DNA of 64,000 nucleotides from an uncultured Pelagibacteraceae bacterium (GCA_902588965.1 CACIRD010000001.1:124001-188000), one strand, 5' to 3'. Shown: positions 17,090 to 25,991, numbered from the stretch's first letter. Translations and numbers: made by a program. The notes: generated from the letters alone by a model not told the origin.

Positions 17090-17602
17090 ATGGCTAGAGT
17101 AACTGTTGAAGATTGCATAGATAAAGTAGAAAGTCCTTACGAACTTGTGCTGGTTGCTAAAGAGAGAACTACTCAATTAAATGCTGGAAGTGAACCAACG
17201 GTAAGTATTGATGATGATAAAAATACAGTAATTTCTTTAAGAGAAATCGCAAATGAAAACATCAAAGTTCCAGAATTAATTGAAAGTGCAGTATATAAAC
17301 TAAGAAAACACGTAGAACAAGTTGATGATACTTCGTCAGAAGAAGAAGAAGTTGGTGATGATTTTGAAAATTTATATAAAGGTGAAATTTCAAAAAGCGG
17401 CACACCAATTTTACCATCAAAAAGAGCAAGAAAAATTCCAGAAAAAGTTCAAGCTTTTTCAAAAGAAGATATAGCAGATAGTGCGCCTACTCAGCCTACA
17501 GAACAATCTACTGACCAAGCAGAACAAACAGAAAATTTAGAAGATCTTTCAGTTGAGGATTTAAAAGAGCAAGAGACTTCAAGCGAACCTAAAGAAGATT
17601 AA
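17090..17602 (+). CDS. rpoZ: DNA-directed RNA polymerase omega subunit, extended
   Basis: 170 residues. MARVTVEDCIDKVESPYELVLVAKERTTQL at the start is the conserved omega core that latches the beta' C-terminus, followed by VISLREIAN. The core is about 80 residues (E. coli omega is 91), and the rest is an acidic, Gln/Glu/Ser/Thr-rich tail without predicted fold. No Shine-Dalgarno is visible, which suits a near-leaderless start from the promoter at 17055. The stop codon overlaps that of the convergent CoA-transferase in a TTAA. Confidence 0.88.
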   Translation: MARVTVEDCIDKVESPYELVLVAKERTTQLNAGSEPTVSIDDDKNTVISLREIANENIKVPELIESAVYKLRKHVEQVDDTSSEEEEVGDDFENLYKGEISKSGTPILPSKRARKIPEKVQAFSKEDIADSAPTQPTEQSTDQAEQTENLEDLSVEDLKEQETSSEPKED

Positions 17603-18744
17603 TTACAAAACTCATCAATTATTTTTTTTCTATGTTCATCAAGATCTGGTATGTCTCCGCGAGACTTTTCATCTTTATAAGTCGACATTTTAATAGGGTT
17701 TCCAGCTAATTTAAAATCTCCAATAACTTTATGATAAGCTTTTACAATCATATTTCTTGAAACTACTTGAGGGTTTTCAACAGCTTCTTTAATATTAAAT
17801 ATTGGACCACAAGGAATTTTTCCTTTTTCCATTTCTTTAACCCATTCTTTTGTTTCTTTAAGCAACAATTTGTTTTCAAGAATTTTTTTTAACTCATCCA
17901 TATTTTTAGCTCTGGATGAATTGTCTAAAAATTTAGCATCTTTATTAACATCTGGTATCTGCAAAAGATTGCAAAGTTTCTCAAATAATTTATCGTTACC
18001 TGCAGCAATTATAATATAGCTATCTTTTGTTTTAAAAGCTTCAAATGGAGCAATTGAAGGATGACGAGATCCCATAGGTTTTGGTATTTCATTTTTTGCA
18101 AGATATCTTGCAATCGCATTTTCTAAAATTGCAATTTGACAATCTAACATTGAAACATCAATGAACATCCCTTTGCCAGTTTTTTGTCTATCATAAAGAG
18201 CTGCGTTTATACCTATGGCTGTGAACAATCCTGCTGTGATATCTCCAATAGAAGTTCCAACTCTAGTAGGTTCTGAATTTGGTTGACCAGTTACACTCAT
18301 TAAACCGCCCATACCTTGCACCACCATATCATAAGCAGGTAATTCTTTTAAAGGACCAGTTTGCCCGAATCCAGATGCAGACGCATAAATAAGTTTTGGA
18401 TATTTTTTATTTACTTCTTTCCATCCAAAGCCCCATTTATCTAAAGTACCCGGTTTAAAATTTTCAACGAGAATATCCGCCTTAGATAAAATTTTCTCAA
18501 AAATTTTTTTGTCATTTTCATTTTTTAAGTTTAATGCTATACTTTCTTTTCCTCTATTTAATGACATGAAGTACGCTGAGTAGTCTTTTATAAAAGGACC
18601 AAATTTTCTTGAGTCATCGCCAATTTCTGGAGCTTCAATTTTTATAACCCTTGCTCCTAAGTCTGATAATATCATTGTACAGTAGGGGCCAACTAAAACT
18701 CTGGTTAAATCCACAACTAAAAGGTTTTTTAAAGGTCCATTCAT
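17599..18744 (-). CDS. CaiB/BaiF family CoA-transferase
   Basis: 381 residues from the ATG at 18744, which gives the family start MNGPLKNLLVVDLTRVLVGPYC; an in-frame ATG at 18789 would add 15 atypical residues. This is a class III CoA-transferase: VLVGPYCTMILSDLGARVIKIE, LNRGKESIALNLK and the catalytic Asp region VVQGMGGLMSVTGQP / VGTSIGDITAG are present. It moves CoA between carboxylic acids such as succinate, formate, oxalate or crotonobetaine types; substrates cannot be told. It sits divergent to the TRAP binding protein, which may import its substrate. Confidence 0.85.
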   Translation of the reverse strand: MNGPLKNLLVVDLTRVLVGPYCTMILSDLGARVIKIEAPEIGDDSRKFGPFIKDYSAYFMSLNRGKESIALNLKNENDKKIFEKILSKADILVENFKPGTLDKWGFGWKEVNKKYPKLIYASASGFGQTGPLKELPAYDMVVQGMGGLMSVTGQPNSEPTRVGTSIGDITAGLFTAIGINAALYDRQKTGKGMFIDVSMLDCQIAILENAIARYLAKNEIPKPMGSRHPSIAPFEAFKTKDSYIIIAAGNDKLFEKLCNLLQIPDVNKDAKFLDNSSRAKNMDELKKILENKLLLKETKEWVKEMEKGKIPCGPIFNIKEAVENPQVVSRNMIVKAYHKVIGDFKLAGNPIKMSTYKDEKSRGDIPDLDEHRKKIIDEFCN

Positions 18745-18827
18745 AATTTTAGCGTACTTTGTAGTATTGACTCTTATCAAGATCTTCATTTTAATGCATT
18801 AATTAAATAATAATAGAGGAGATAATA

Positions 18828-19838
18828 ATGCTTAAAAAAATATCTTTATTTTTAGTCTCATCAATTTTAGTTCTTTCAACTATTGGATCTGCATACGCTG
18901 TGACACTTAAAGCAAGTCACCAGTGGCCAGGAACACCAAGAGCTGATGGTTCATACGATGTGAGACACGAAATGGTACAAATAATTGCAGACGAAGTTGC
19001 AAAAGCGAAGGTAGGTATGGATGTAAGAATTTATCCAGCCAAATCTTTATATAAACCTAAAGAGCAGTGGAAACCAATGACAACAGGTCAACTTGATATT
19101 TCTGCTTTCCCTTTAGCTTATGCAGCGAAGTTTCATCCTGAGTTTGACATAACTTTAATGCCAGGAATGGTTAAAAACCATAAACATGCTTTAAGAGTTA
19201 ACAAATCTCCAATGATGGATGAGATTAGAAAAATTATGGATGATGCAGGTGTAATCGTACTTTCTGATGCATGGTTAGCAGGTGGTTTTGCATCAAAAAC
19301 TAAATGTATTAAAAATCCATCAGATGTTCAGGGACAAGTAATGAGAGCAGCTGGAAAAGCTTTTAACCAAATGTTAGCTGCAGCAGGTGCTGGTATTCAA
19401 AAAATGCCATCTTCTGAAATATATACTGGTCTACAAACTGGTGTACTAACAGGAGCTAATACTAGCTCAGGAAGTTTTGTAAGCTACAAAATTTATGAGC
19501 AAGTTAAGTGTGCAACACCTCCAGGAAAATTTGGCCTATGGTTTATGTATGAGCCAATTTTAATGTCTAAAAAGAATTTTAATGCTTTAAATGAAAAACA
19601 ACAAAAAGCATTAATGAAGGCTGGAAAAAAAGCAGAGAAATATATGACTAAGCAAGCAGCAGGGTTAGATAAGACTTTTGAAAAAGCTTATAAAGCAGCT
19701 GGTGTTGAGCTAGCTTATATGGATCAAAAAGATTTTGATGCTTGGTTAGCTATTGCAAAAAAATCTTCTTATAAACAGTTTTCTGACAAGGTACCAGGCG
19801 GTCAAAAATTGATCGATATGGCTTTGGCAGTTAAATAA
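18828..19838 (+). CDS. TRAP transporter solute-binding protein (DctP family)
   Basis: 336 residues: signal peptide cleaved after AYA (22-24), then VTLKASHQWPGTPRADGSY. The domain is the DctP type: VRIYPAKSLYKPKEQWKPMTTGQLDISAF (about 66-94), and the arginine that binds the ligand carboxylate is in GQVMRAAGKAFNQML (near 166). The ligand is a carboxylate, identity unknown. A GAGGAGA ribosome site precedes the ATG. A strong hairpin with T-run follows the stop, before the two membrane genes. Confidence 0.88.
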   Translation: MLKKISLFLVSSILVLSTIGSAYAVTLKASHQWPGTPRADGSYDVRHEMVQIIADEVAKAKVGMDVRIYPAKSLYKPKEQWKPMTTGQLDISAFPLAYAAKFHPEFDITLMPGMVKNHKHALRVNKSPMMDEIRKIMDDAGVIVLSDAWLAGGFASKTKCIKNPSDVQGQVMRAAGKAFNQMLAAAGAGIQKMPSSEIYTGLQTGVLTGANTSSGSFVSYKIYEQVKCATPPGKFGLWFMYEPILMSKKNFNALNEKQQKALMKAGKKAEKYMTKQAAGLDKTFEKAYKAAGVELAYMDQKDFDAWLAIAKKSSYKQFSDKVPGGQKLIDMALAVK

Positions 19839-19853
19839 AAATAATATATAAAT

Positions 19854-19888
19854 AACCCCTATTTACTTTTGTAAATAGGGGTTTTTTT
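19854..19888 (+). terminator. Intrinsic terminator between TRAP binding protein and membrane genes
   Basis: AACCCCTATTTAC (19854-19866) pairs perfectly with GTAAATAGGGGTT (19871-19883) around a TTTT loop, followed by Ts to 19888. The dctQ-type ATG begins on the very next base, so the terminator and the next gene's start are fused. Confidence 0.9.
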
Positions 19889-20383
19889 ATGAAGTCAAAC
19901 TATTTAAAATTTTGTAACTATGTTTCACAAATTTGTGGAGCATTTGCTGTAATAGCTTTGGCTTTATCAATATTAATTATTGTTGAACTTGTTTTTGAAA
20001 GATATTTTTTTCAAAGAGCAATTACCTGGCAAAACGAATTAGTAACAATGCTGTTGGTAGCATCCACATTTATTGGGAGTGCTTATGTTTTAAGTGAAAA
20101 AGCACATGTAAGTATGGAATGGATTTATGATTTTTTGTCAAAAAAAAATATTATTAAATTAAAAATTTTTACTTCATTATTGAGCTTAATTTTTTTCTTA
20201 ATGCTTTTTTATTTTGGCTATTTGATCACAGAGGAAGCTTTTATAAAAAAATATACAACAGGAAGTATTTGGGATCCCCCATTATGGGTGCCATATTCTT
20301 CCATGTTAATCGGGGCTTTATTAATGATACTTCAATATATTGCGGAAATAATAAAACTTTTAGACGATAAGGATTTAAATTAA
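19889..20383 (+). CDS. TRAP transporter small permease (DctQ family)
   Basis: 164 residues, four predicted membrane helices. FERYFFQRAITWQNELVTMLLVASTFIGSAYVLSEKAHVSMEWIYDFL (about 32-79) is the DctQ signature (W-x-x-E, AH-V). It forms the integral membrane complex with the large DctM subunit. The ATG touches the T-run of the preceding terminator and has no ribosome site, so expression is presumably low and needs read-through. It overlaps the next gene by one base (TAATG). Confidence 0.85.
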   Translation: MKSNYLKFCNYVSQICGAFAVIALALSILIIVELVFERYFFQRAITWQNELVTMLLVASTFIGSAYVLSEKAHVSMEWIYDFLSKKNIIKLKIFTSLLSLIFFLMLFYFGYLITEEAFIKKYTTGSIWDPPLWVPYSSMLIGALLMILQYIAEIIKLLDDKDLN

Positions 20384-21714
20384 TGGACCCACTGATAATT
20401 GCTTTAATAGTTGCGGTATTTACTTTGATAACTTTATTTTCAGGGATACCTATTGCATTTGGTTTAAGCTTTGTTTCAGTAGTTTTGTTGATATCATTTG
20501 AAGGTTTTCAGATGTTAGACGTATTTGCTGAAACATTTTATGCAGGTTTAAATTCATTTGTTTTATTGTCAATTCCAATGTTTATTTTAATGGGAATGGC
20601 CGTAGCTAATTCCCCAGCAGGAAAGGATTTATATACGGGTTTAGATCGATGGCTATGGAGATTACCCGGAGGTCTAGTTATTTCTAATATCGGAGCATGC
20701 TCAATATTCGCTGCTTTGAGTGGATCGAGCCCAGCTACATGTGCAGCAATTGGAACAATGGGTATTCCAGAAATGAGAAAAAGAGGATATTCAGATCAAA
20801 TTGCAACAGGAACTATTGCTGCTGGTGGAACTTTAGGAGTCTTAATTCCACCAAGTATTGTTTTAATTGTTTATGGAATGGCAACAGGAACCTCTATAGG
20901 AAGGTTATTCTTGTGTGGACTTATCCCAGGGTTTATGTTGGCAGGTCTTTTCGCTATATGGGCATTAATACATAGTTATTTTATAGATAAAGATGCAGCT
21001 AAAGCATTAAGAGGAAAAAAACCTCCTACATTAAAAGAGAAGTTAGAAGTATTGCCAAGAGTTTTACCTTTTTTATTTATTATCGCTGGGGTTCTATACG
21101 TATTGTATGGTGGAGTGGCAACACCGTCAGAGGCCTCAGGAGTGGGAGCTTTTTTAGTTTTTGTTTTAATTGCGGTTGTTTATAAAATTTATCAACCAAA
21201 AAAGATATGGAACATTATAAAAGTTTCGATGAAAGAAAGTGTGATGATAATGTTTATTATTGCTGCATCGTATTTTTTCTCATTCACTTTGTCTCAATTG
21301 TATGTGACCCAATCACTTGCTCAAAGCATGATAGAGATAAGTGCTAATAAATGGGTAATTTTTTTCTTAATAAATATTTTTTTGTTAGTGGCTGGTTTCT
21401 TTTTACCACCTGTAGCAGTTATAGTAATGACATCAGCAATATTATTACCAGTAATTACCACATTAGGATTTGATCCATATTGGTTTGCAATTGTATTTAC
21501 GATAAATATGGAAATAGGTTTAATCACTCCACCTGTAGGATTAAATCTTTATATTATAAAAGGAATTACACCAGATGTTAGTCTGTCAGAGATTTTAAAA
21601 GGATCTATACCATTTATGTTAATGATGGCATTAGCAATTGTTATATTATGTATTTTTCCAGAAATTGTAACTTGGCTGCCAGATAAATTAATGGGCAAAC
21701 CCCTTGGATATTAA
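20383..21714 (+). CDS. TRAP transporter large permease (DctM family)
   Basis: 443 residues with about twelve membrane segments. SGIPIAFGLSF, SIPMFILMGMAVANS, GLVISNIGACSIFAALSGSSPATCAAIGTMGIPEM and GTLGVLIPPSIVLIVYGM carry the conserved ion-transporter family motifs including the hairpin serines and prolines that bind Na+. It is the Na+-coupled transport subunit for the DctP-type protein at 18828. The DusA start codon lies inside its last codons. Confidence 0.9.
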   Translation: MDPLIIALIVAVFTLITLFSGIPIAFGLSFVSVVLLISFEGFQMLDVFAETFYAGLNSFVLLSIPMFILMGMAVANSPAGKDLYTGLDRWLWRLPGGLVISNIGACSIFAALSGSSPATCAAIGTMGIPEMRKRGYSDQIATGTIAAGGTLGVLIPPSIVLIVYGMATGTSIGRLFLCGLIPGFMLAGLFAIWALIHSYFIDKDAAKALRGKKPPTLKEKLEVLPRVLPFLFIIAGVLYVLYGGVATPSEASGVGAFLVFVLIAVVYKIYQPKKIWNIIKVSMKESVMIMFIIAASYFFSFTLSQLYVTQSLAQSMIEISANKWVIFFLINIFLLVAGFFLPPVAVIVMTSAILLPVITTLGFDPYWFAIVFTINMEIGLITPPVGLNLYIIKGITPDVSLSEILKGSIPFMLMMALAIVILCIFPEIVTWLPDKLMGKPLGY

Positions 21715-22708
21715 AAATAAAATAAATAGAAAAATATCAGTTGCTCCAATGATGGACTGCACCGATAGACATGACCGTTTTTTTATGAGACTGATGAGTA
21801 AAAACGTGATGTTGTATACAGAGATGGTAGCAACAAAATCTGCAATCTACGGCGATAGAAAAAAAATTTTATCTTACAGTAAAGAGGAAAAACCTTTAGC
21901 TCTTCAAGTAGGGGGATCTGACAAAAAGGAATTATCCGAAGTTTCTAAAATAGCTGAGGATATGGGATATGACGAGATAAACATAAACTTAGGATGTCCA
22001 AGTAAAAAAGTTCAAAAAAATAAGTTTGGAGCTTGCTTGATGAAAGAACCAGAATTAGTTGCTGAATGTATAAATTCAATGGTTAATTCTTGTAAAATAC
22101 CTGTTACTGCGAAAACAAGAATTGGCTTTGATCAGACTGAAGAATTTGAATACTTAAATGATTTCGTTAACAAAATAAAAGATGCCGGTTGCAAAACAAT
22201 TATACTACATGCAAGAAAGGCTATTTTAAAAGGATTATCACCTAAAGAAAACTTAAACATACCAAAATTAAATTATAAAATGGTTTATGATATTAAAAAA
22301 GAAAATCCAAATTTAGAAATCATTATCAATGGCGGTATCACTAAAATAAGTGAAATAAATGATCATTTAAAAGTTTGCGATGGAGCAATGATAGGAAGAC
22401 TTATATATCAAAACCCTTTTTTCTTAGTAGAAATTGAGAAAAATTTATTTAACAATAAAAACAATCCCAGTAGAGAAGATGTAGCAAGGGGTTTGCTAGA
22501 ATATTTGGAAAAAGAAGTTAAAATTGGAACAAAAGTTAACCATATTATGAGACACACAGTTGGTCTTTATCATGGCCAAATAGGATCTAAAAATTGGAAA
22601 AGATATTTAAGCGACAACATGATGGCTAGAGACTCAGATTTTCAAAAAGCAAAACATATTATGGCTATTGTTCAAAATAATGAAAAAGCTAATCAGGCAA
22701 ATACCTAA
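21704..22708 (+). CDS. dusA: tRNA-dihydrouridine synthase A
   Basis: 334 residues, FMN TIM-barrel. ISVAPMMDCTDRHDRFFMR at the start is the DusA flavin motif, MGYDEININLGCPSKKVQKNKFGACLM (about 88-114) has the catalytic Cys100-region in NLGCPS, and HARKAILKGLSPKEN the active-site His-Ala-Arg. It reduces U20/U20a in tRNA D-loops using NADPH. The only start that keeps the first strand is TTG at 21704, eleven bases inside dctM; no ATG exists before the PMMD motif. It overlaps the next gene by one base. Confidence 0.88.
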   Translation: MDIKNKINRKISVAPMMDCTDRHDRFFMRLMSKNVMLYTEMVATKSAIYGDRKKILSYSKEEKPLALQVGGSDKKELSEVSKIAEDMGYDEININLGCPSKKVQKNKFGACLMKEPELVAECINSMVNSCKIPVTAKTRIGFDQTEEFEYLNDFVNKIKDAGCKTIILHARKAILKGLSPKENLNIPKLNYKMVYDIKKENPNLEIIINGGITKISEINDHLKVCDGAMIGRLIYQNPFFLVEIEKNLFNNKNNPSREDVARGLLEYLEKEVKIGTKVNHIMRHTVGLYHGQIGSKNWKRYLSDNMMARDSDFQKAKHIMAIVQNNEKANQANT

Positions 22709-23544
22709 TGGAAATTTTAAATTCAGTTGAGGTAATAAATCTTTTGACAGTTTTAGCTATTGCTGCTGCTGTAGCAGGATTTATGGCAGGACTTCTTGGA
22801 GTTGGTGGAGGAATAATCATGGTACCAGCTTTATATTATGCTTTTACGGTTTTAGATTTTGATATTTTAACAAGGATGCATTTGTCTGTTGGTACATCTC
22901 TGGCTATTATTATTCCAACTTCAATAATTTCAACAAAAACTCATATGGAATACGACGCAGTAGATTTTAAAATGGTAAAAACTTTTGGATTAATAATTGT
23001 TTTAGGAGTACTGGCAGGAACATTTTTGGCTGTAAATTTAAAAACGTCAAGCCTGGTCCTATTTTTTGCGATATTTTCTTTCTTTGTTGGTTTATTTTTT
23101 ATTTTTTTAAGAGATAGTTTAATGGAAAGTCCAAAAGAAATTTCAGTTTTAGTTAAAAATATTTCAGGTCTTTTAATTGGTTTTATATCTGTTCCTTTAG
23201 GAATAGGTGGTGGATCTTTAGTGGTACCTTTTTTGAGAACTTTTGGTTATGACATTAGAAAATCCATTGGAACAGCAGCAGCAGTTGGGTTTTTAATTGC
23301 AATAACAGGAACAACAACAATGGTGATTGGTGGGAAAATAATTAATAATGTTTCATCTCCTTTTTCTTTTGGTTATATAAATTTATTAGGTTTTTTAGTT
23401 TTTGTACCTGTAACCATGATTATGGCACGTGTTGGAGCTAAAGCTGTGTATAAAATTAATAAAAAATTATTAAGTAGAATATTTGGCTGTTTTTTATTAA
23501 TGGTATCTGCTAGATCCTTCATTGAATATTTAAGTATAAACTAA
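22708..23544 (+). CDS. TauE/SafE family sulfite exporter-like membrane protein (copy 1)
   Basis: 278 residues, seven to eight membrane helices in two related halves. Each half contains the family glycine motif: AGLLGVGGGIIMVPALYY (about 28-45) and VPLGIGGGSLVVPFLRTFG (about 166-184). The family exports sulfite, sulfoacetate or other organosulfur anions. It begins on the TAATG shared with dusA and is followed by a second, related copy, suggesting duplication or a heteromeric pair. Substrate is not known. Confidence 0.82.
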   Translation: MEILNSVEVINLLTVLAIAAAVAGFMAGLLGVGGGIIMVPALYYAFTVLDFDILTRMHLSVGTSLAIIIPTSIISTKTHMEYDAVDFKMVKTFGLIIVLGVLAGTFLAVNLKTSSLVLFFAIFSFFVGLFFIFLRDSLMESPKEISVLVKNISGLLIGFISVPLGIGGGSLVVPFLRTFGYDIRKSIGTAAAVGFLIAITGTTTMVIGGKIINNVSSPFSFGYINLLGFLVFVPVTMIMARVGAKAVYKINKKLLSRIFGCFLLMVSARSFIEYLSIN

Positions 23545-23558
23545 TCTAGAAGGTAAAC

Positions 23559-24392
23559 CTGACTATATCATTTCTTATAAATGAATATTGGTATTTTCTT
23601 GTGCTAATAGTTTTTGCTGCTACAGCTGTCGGCTTCTTTGCAGGTTTATTTGGTATAGGCGGCGGCTTGATTTCAGTACCATGTCTTTTTTTCATTTTTG
23701 ACACTTTTAATTTTGAAAAAGATTTTTTAATGCATTTAACCGTTGGAACAGCATTTGCTATCACAATTTTTACATCTACAGCTTCAGTTTTAACACATAG
23801 GAAAAATAATTTAGTAGATCTAGAAATTGTAAAATCCTTCGGTCTTTTTGTTGTGTTTGGAGTTTTAATAGGAGCTTTTTTTGCAGCATTTATGAAAACT
23901 AAAAATTTGGTGTTATTTTTTTCAGTCGTTGTCTACTTTTTTGGGGCATATCTAATGTTGTCTCAAGAAAAGGTAAAAATATATAAAAAAAACCCCTCTT
24001 TTTTTCAAAGGGCAATATTTGGTTTTTTATCCGGTTTTATATCAGCACCCATGGGTATAACCGGTGCAATGATGAACGTTCCAATACTTAGATATTTTGG
24101 TTTTCCAATTAGCAAGTGTATCGGAAGCGCAGCAGCGATAGGTTTTTTTATATCGTTGTTTGGAGCTATTAGTTTTTCAATATCAGGGTTTTACTTAGAT
24201 GCTAATATGCCAATGAGTATAGGTTTTATTAATTTACCAGCTTTTTTATTATTTGTACCAATAACTACATACATGGCTAGAGTTGGAGCTAATACAGTTT
24301 ATAAGATGAATAAAATAAAAGCCCAAAGGTTATTTGGTGTTTTTCTATATGTCGTAGGAACAATATTTATTTATAGATTTTTTAATATTTGA
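23559..24392 (+). CDS. TauE/SafE family sulfite exporter-like membrane protein (copy 2)
   Basis: 277 residues if translation starts at CTG 23559; the first standard codon is GTG at 23601, which would begin inside the first membrane helix. The CTG has AGAAGG (23548-23553) 5 bp ahead, and the open frame from it reads (M)TISFLINEYWYFLVLIV, a sensible start for the family. The glycine motif AGLFGIGGGLISVPC follows, and the second-half motif is weaker (APMGITGAMMNVPILRYFG). It is tandem to copy 1 with a 14 bp gap and ends exactly where the convergent mutase ends. Confidence 0.75.
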   Translation: MTISFLINEYWYFLVLIVFAATAVGFFAGLFGIGGGLISVPCLFFIFDTFNFEKDFLMHLTVGTAFAITIFTSTASVLTHRKNNLVDLEIVKSFGLFVVFGVLIGAFFAAFMKTKNLVLFFSVVVYFFGAYLMLSQEKVKIYKKNPSFFQRAIFGFLSGFISAPMGITGAMMNVPILRYFGFPISKCIGSAAAIGFFISLFGAISFSISGFYLDANMPMSIGFINLPAFLLFVPITTYMARVGANTVYKMNKIKAQRLFGVFLYVVGTIFIYRFFNI

Positions 24393-25847
24393 TTAAATCT
24401 TTTGATCATATTCACCAATTTTACCAGTCTTTTGAAGTAACTCATCAATGAATTCAAAGATCTTTTTCTTTCTATCATCAGATGTAGGGCTTTCAGTAAC
24501 AACTACTAAAGAAGGTTTGTTTGATGAAGCTCTTATAAGACCCCAAGACCCATCATTAAAAGAAAATCTAATACCATTTACTGTCAATACCTCTGTTATT
24601 TCTTGCCCATCAATTTTGGTTTTTTTATTTTTAATTTTTTTTACTTGGTTTACTAATTCATCAACTACTTGATATTTTTCATCATCTTTACAGAAAGGTG
24701 CCATAGTAGGGGATTGATATGTATTAGGTAATTCTTTTATTATTTCACTTATCTTTTGGTTTTGATCTTCTATCAATTGGCATACTTTTATTGCTGAGTT
24801 TATTCCATCATCATAACCATAGCCTAATGGTTGATTAAAAAAGAAATGTCCACTTTTTTCAAATCCAGCTAAAGCATTTTCTAAATTTACTTTTCTTTTA
24901 ATATGAGAATGACCTGTTTTCCAATAAATAGTTTCACACTTATTTAATAATAAAACTTTATCAGTATTAAATAAACCCGTGGATTTAACATCTACAACAA
25001 ATTTAGATTTTTTATGTTTAGATGATAAGTTTCTTGCTATCAACAAACCTATTTTATCAGAAAAGATTTCATTGCCTTCATTATCAATAACACCACATCT
25101 ATCTCCATCACCATCAAAGCCAAAACCTATATCTGCATTGTTATCTTTTACTGCTTTACTAATAGCATGTAACATTTTCATATCTTCAGGGTTTGGATTA
25201 TATTTAGGAAAAGTCCAGTCCAATTTACAATCTAGCTCTATTACCTCGCAACCTATTCCTTTTAAAATATCAGGTGCAAATATTCCAGCAGTTCCGTTTC
25301 CGCATGCAACAACAGCTTTTATTTTTTTGTTTATTTTGTTTTTTTTAATTAGATCGTTCTTATATACTTGTTGAAAATTTTTTATTATTTTTTCATTTCC
25401 TTTACCTTTTGTAAAAATTTCGTTTAATGTTATTTCTTTTAGTTCTTTCATTTCTTCAGGGGCATGAGTTAATCCTTTTTTGATACCCATTTTTACACCT
25501 GTCCATCCATTCTCATTATGACTTGCTGTAACCATTGCAACTGCATCGCTATTTAAATTAAATTGTGCAAAATAAACCATTGGTGACAATGATAATCCTA
25601 AATCTTCAACAAAACATCCTGTAGACATCAAACCTTTTTTTAAACTCTCTTTAATTTCTTTACTGTAAGATCTGTAGTCGTGACCAACTATTACTCTTGG
25701 GTTATTTTTTTTTGTATTTTTTATTATTTGGCTTCCTAGACCTTTCCCTAAGTTCTCGATTCCTAAGAGATTTATGTTTTCTGGATACAACCATCGTGCG
25801 TCATATTCTCGAAATCCAAATGGATCTATTTTTATGTGATCTTTCAT
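24393..25847 (-). CDS. Phosphomannomutase/phosphoglucomutase
   Basis: 484 residues, alpha-D-phosphohexomutase with four domains. FGFREYDARWLYP is the substrate entry start, MVTASHNENGWTGVKMG (about 104-120) holds the phosphoserine Ser107-type residue, DIGFGFDGDGDRCGVID the Mg-binding loop, and GFEKSGHFFF the sugar-binding loop (E-x-S-G). It interconverts hexose 1- and 6-phosphates, supplying GDP-mannose or UDP-glucose for surface glycans. It converges on the TauE gene without any spacer. Confidence 0.88.
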   Translation of the reverse strand: MKDHIKIDPFGFREYDARWLYPENINLLGIENLGKGLGSQIIKNTKKNNPRVIVGHDYRSYSKEIKESLKKGLMSTGCFVEDLGLSLSPMVYFAQFNLNSDAVAMVTASHNENGWTGVKMGIKKGLTHAPEEMKELKEITLNEIFTKGKGNEKIIKNFQQVYKNDLIKKNKINKKIKAVVACGNGTAGIFAPDILKGIGCEVIELDCKLDWTFPKYNPNPEDMKMLHAISKAVKDNNADIGFGFDGDGDRCGVIDNEGNEIFSDKIGLLIARNLSSKHKKSKFVVDVKSTGLFNTDKVLLLNKCETIYWKTGHSHIKRKVNLENALAGFEKSGHFFFNQPLGYGYDDGINSAIKVCQLIEDQNQKISEIIKELPNTYQSPTMAPFCKDDEKYQVVDELVNQVKKIKNKKTKIDGQEITEVLTVNGIRFSFNDGSWGLIRASSNKPSLVVVTESPTSDDRKKKIFEFIDELLQKTGKIGEYDQKI

Positions 25848-25897
25848 GTTGATATTTCTATATTTTTTTTAGTTTTTTATTGCAAAAAAATTATTTT

Positions 25898-25912
25898 GTT
25901 CTATAAATGTTC
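25898..25912 (+). promoter_or_regulatory. Possible LexA (SOS) box upstream of nrdA
   Basis: GTTC-N7-GTTC, with halves at 25898-25901 and 25909-25912, matches the alphaproteobacterial LexA operator form. It lies just upstream of a TTGATT (25915-25920)/TATTAA (25937-25942) promoter-like pair with a 16-bp spacer, in the 144-bp gap before nrdA. Roughly one such match per window is expected by chance, so the position is what makes it notable. Confidence 0.35.
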
Positions 25913-25952
25913 TATTGATTTTAAATTTATATGGTATATTAAAGAATTCTAC

Positions 25953-25968
25953 ATACAACATGTAGTTG
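25953..25968 (+). promoter_or_regulatory. Likely NrdR box upstream of nrdA
   Basis: ATACAACATGTAGTTG follows the NrdR consensus ACACWACATATWGTGT at 12 of 16 positions, including all but one of the core CWACATATWG. It sits 24 bp before the nrdA ATG, downstream of the promoter-like elements. NrdR operators usually come in pairs; I see only one clear copy. The site also contains nested inverted repeats CTACAT-N5-ATGTAG and ACAAC-N5-GTTGT. Confidence 0.6.
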
Positions 25969-25991
25969 TTTAACAAAAAATAAGGTATTTA

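Noticed and set aside
20697..20975. Second open frame inside dctM on the same strand
   Set aside because: It lies wholly within DctM, which is intact and matches its family; the frame is Cys/Trp/Asn-rich without domain.
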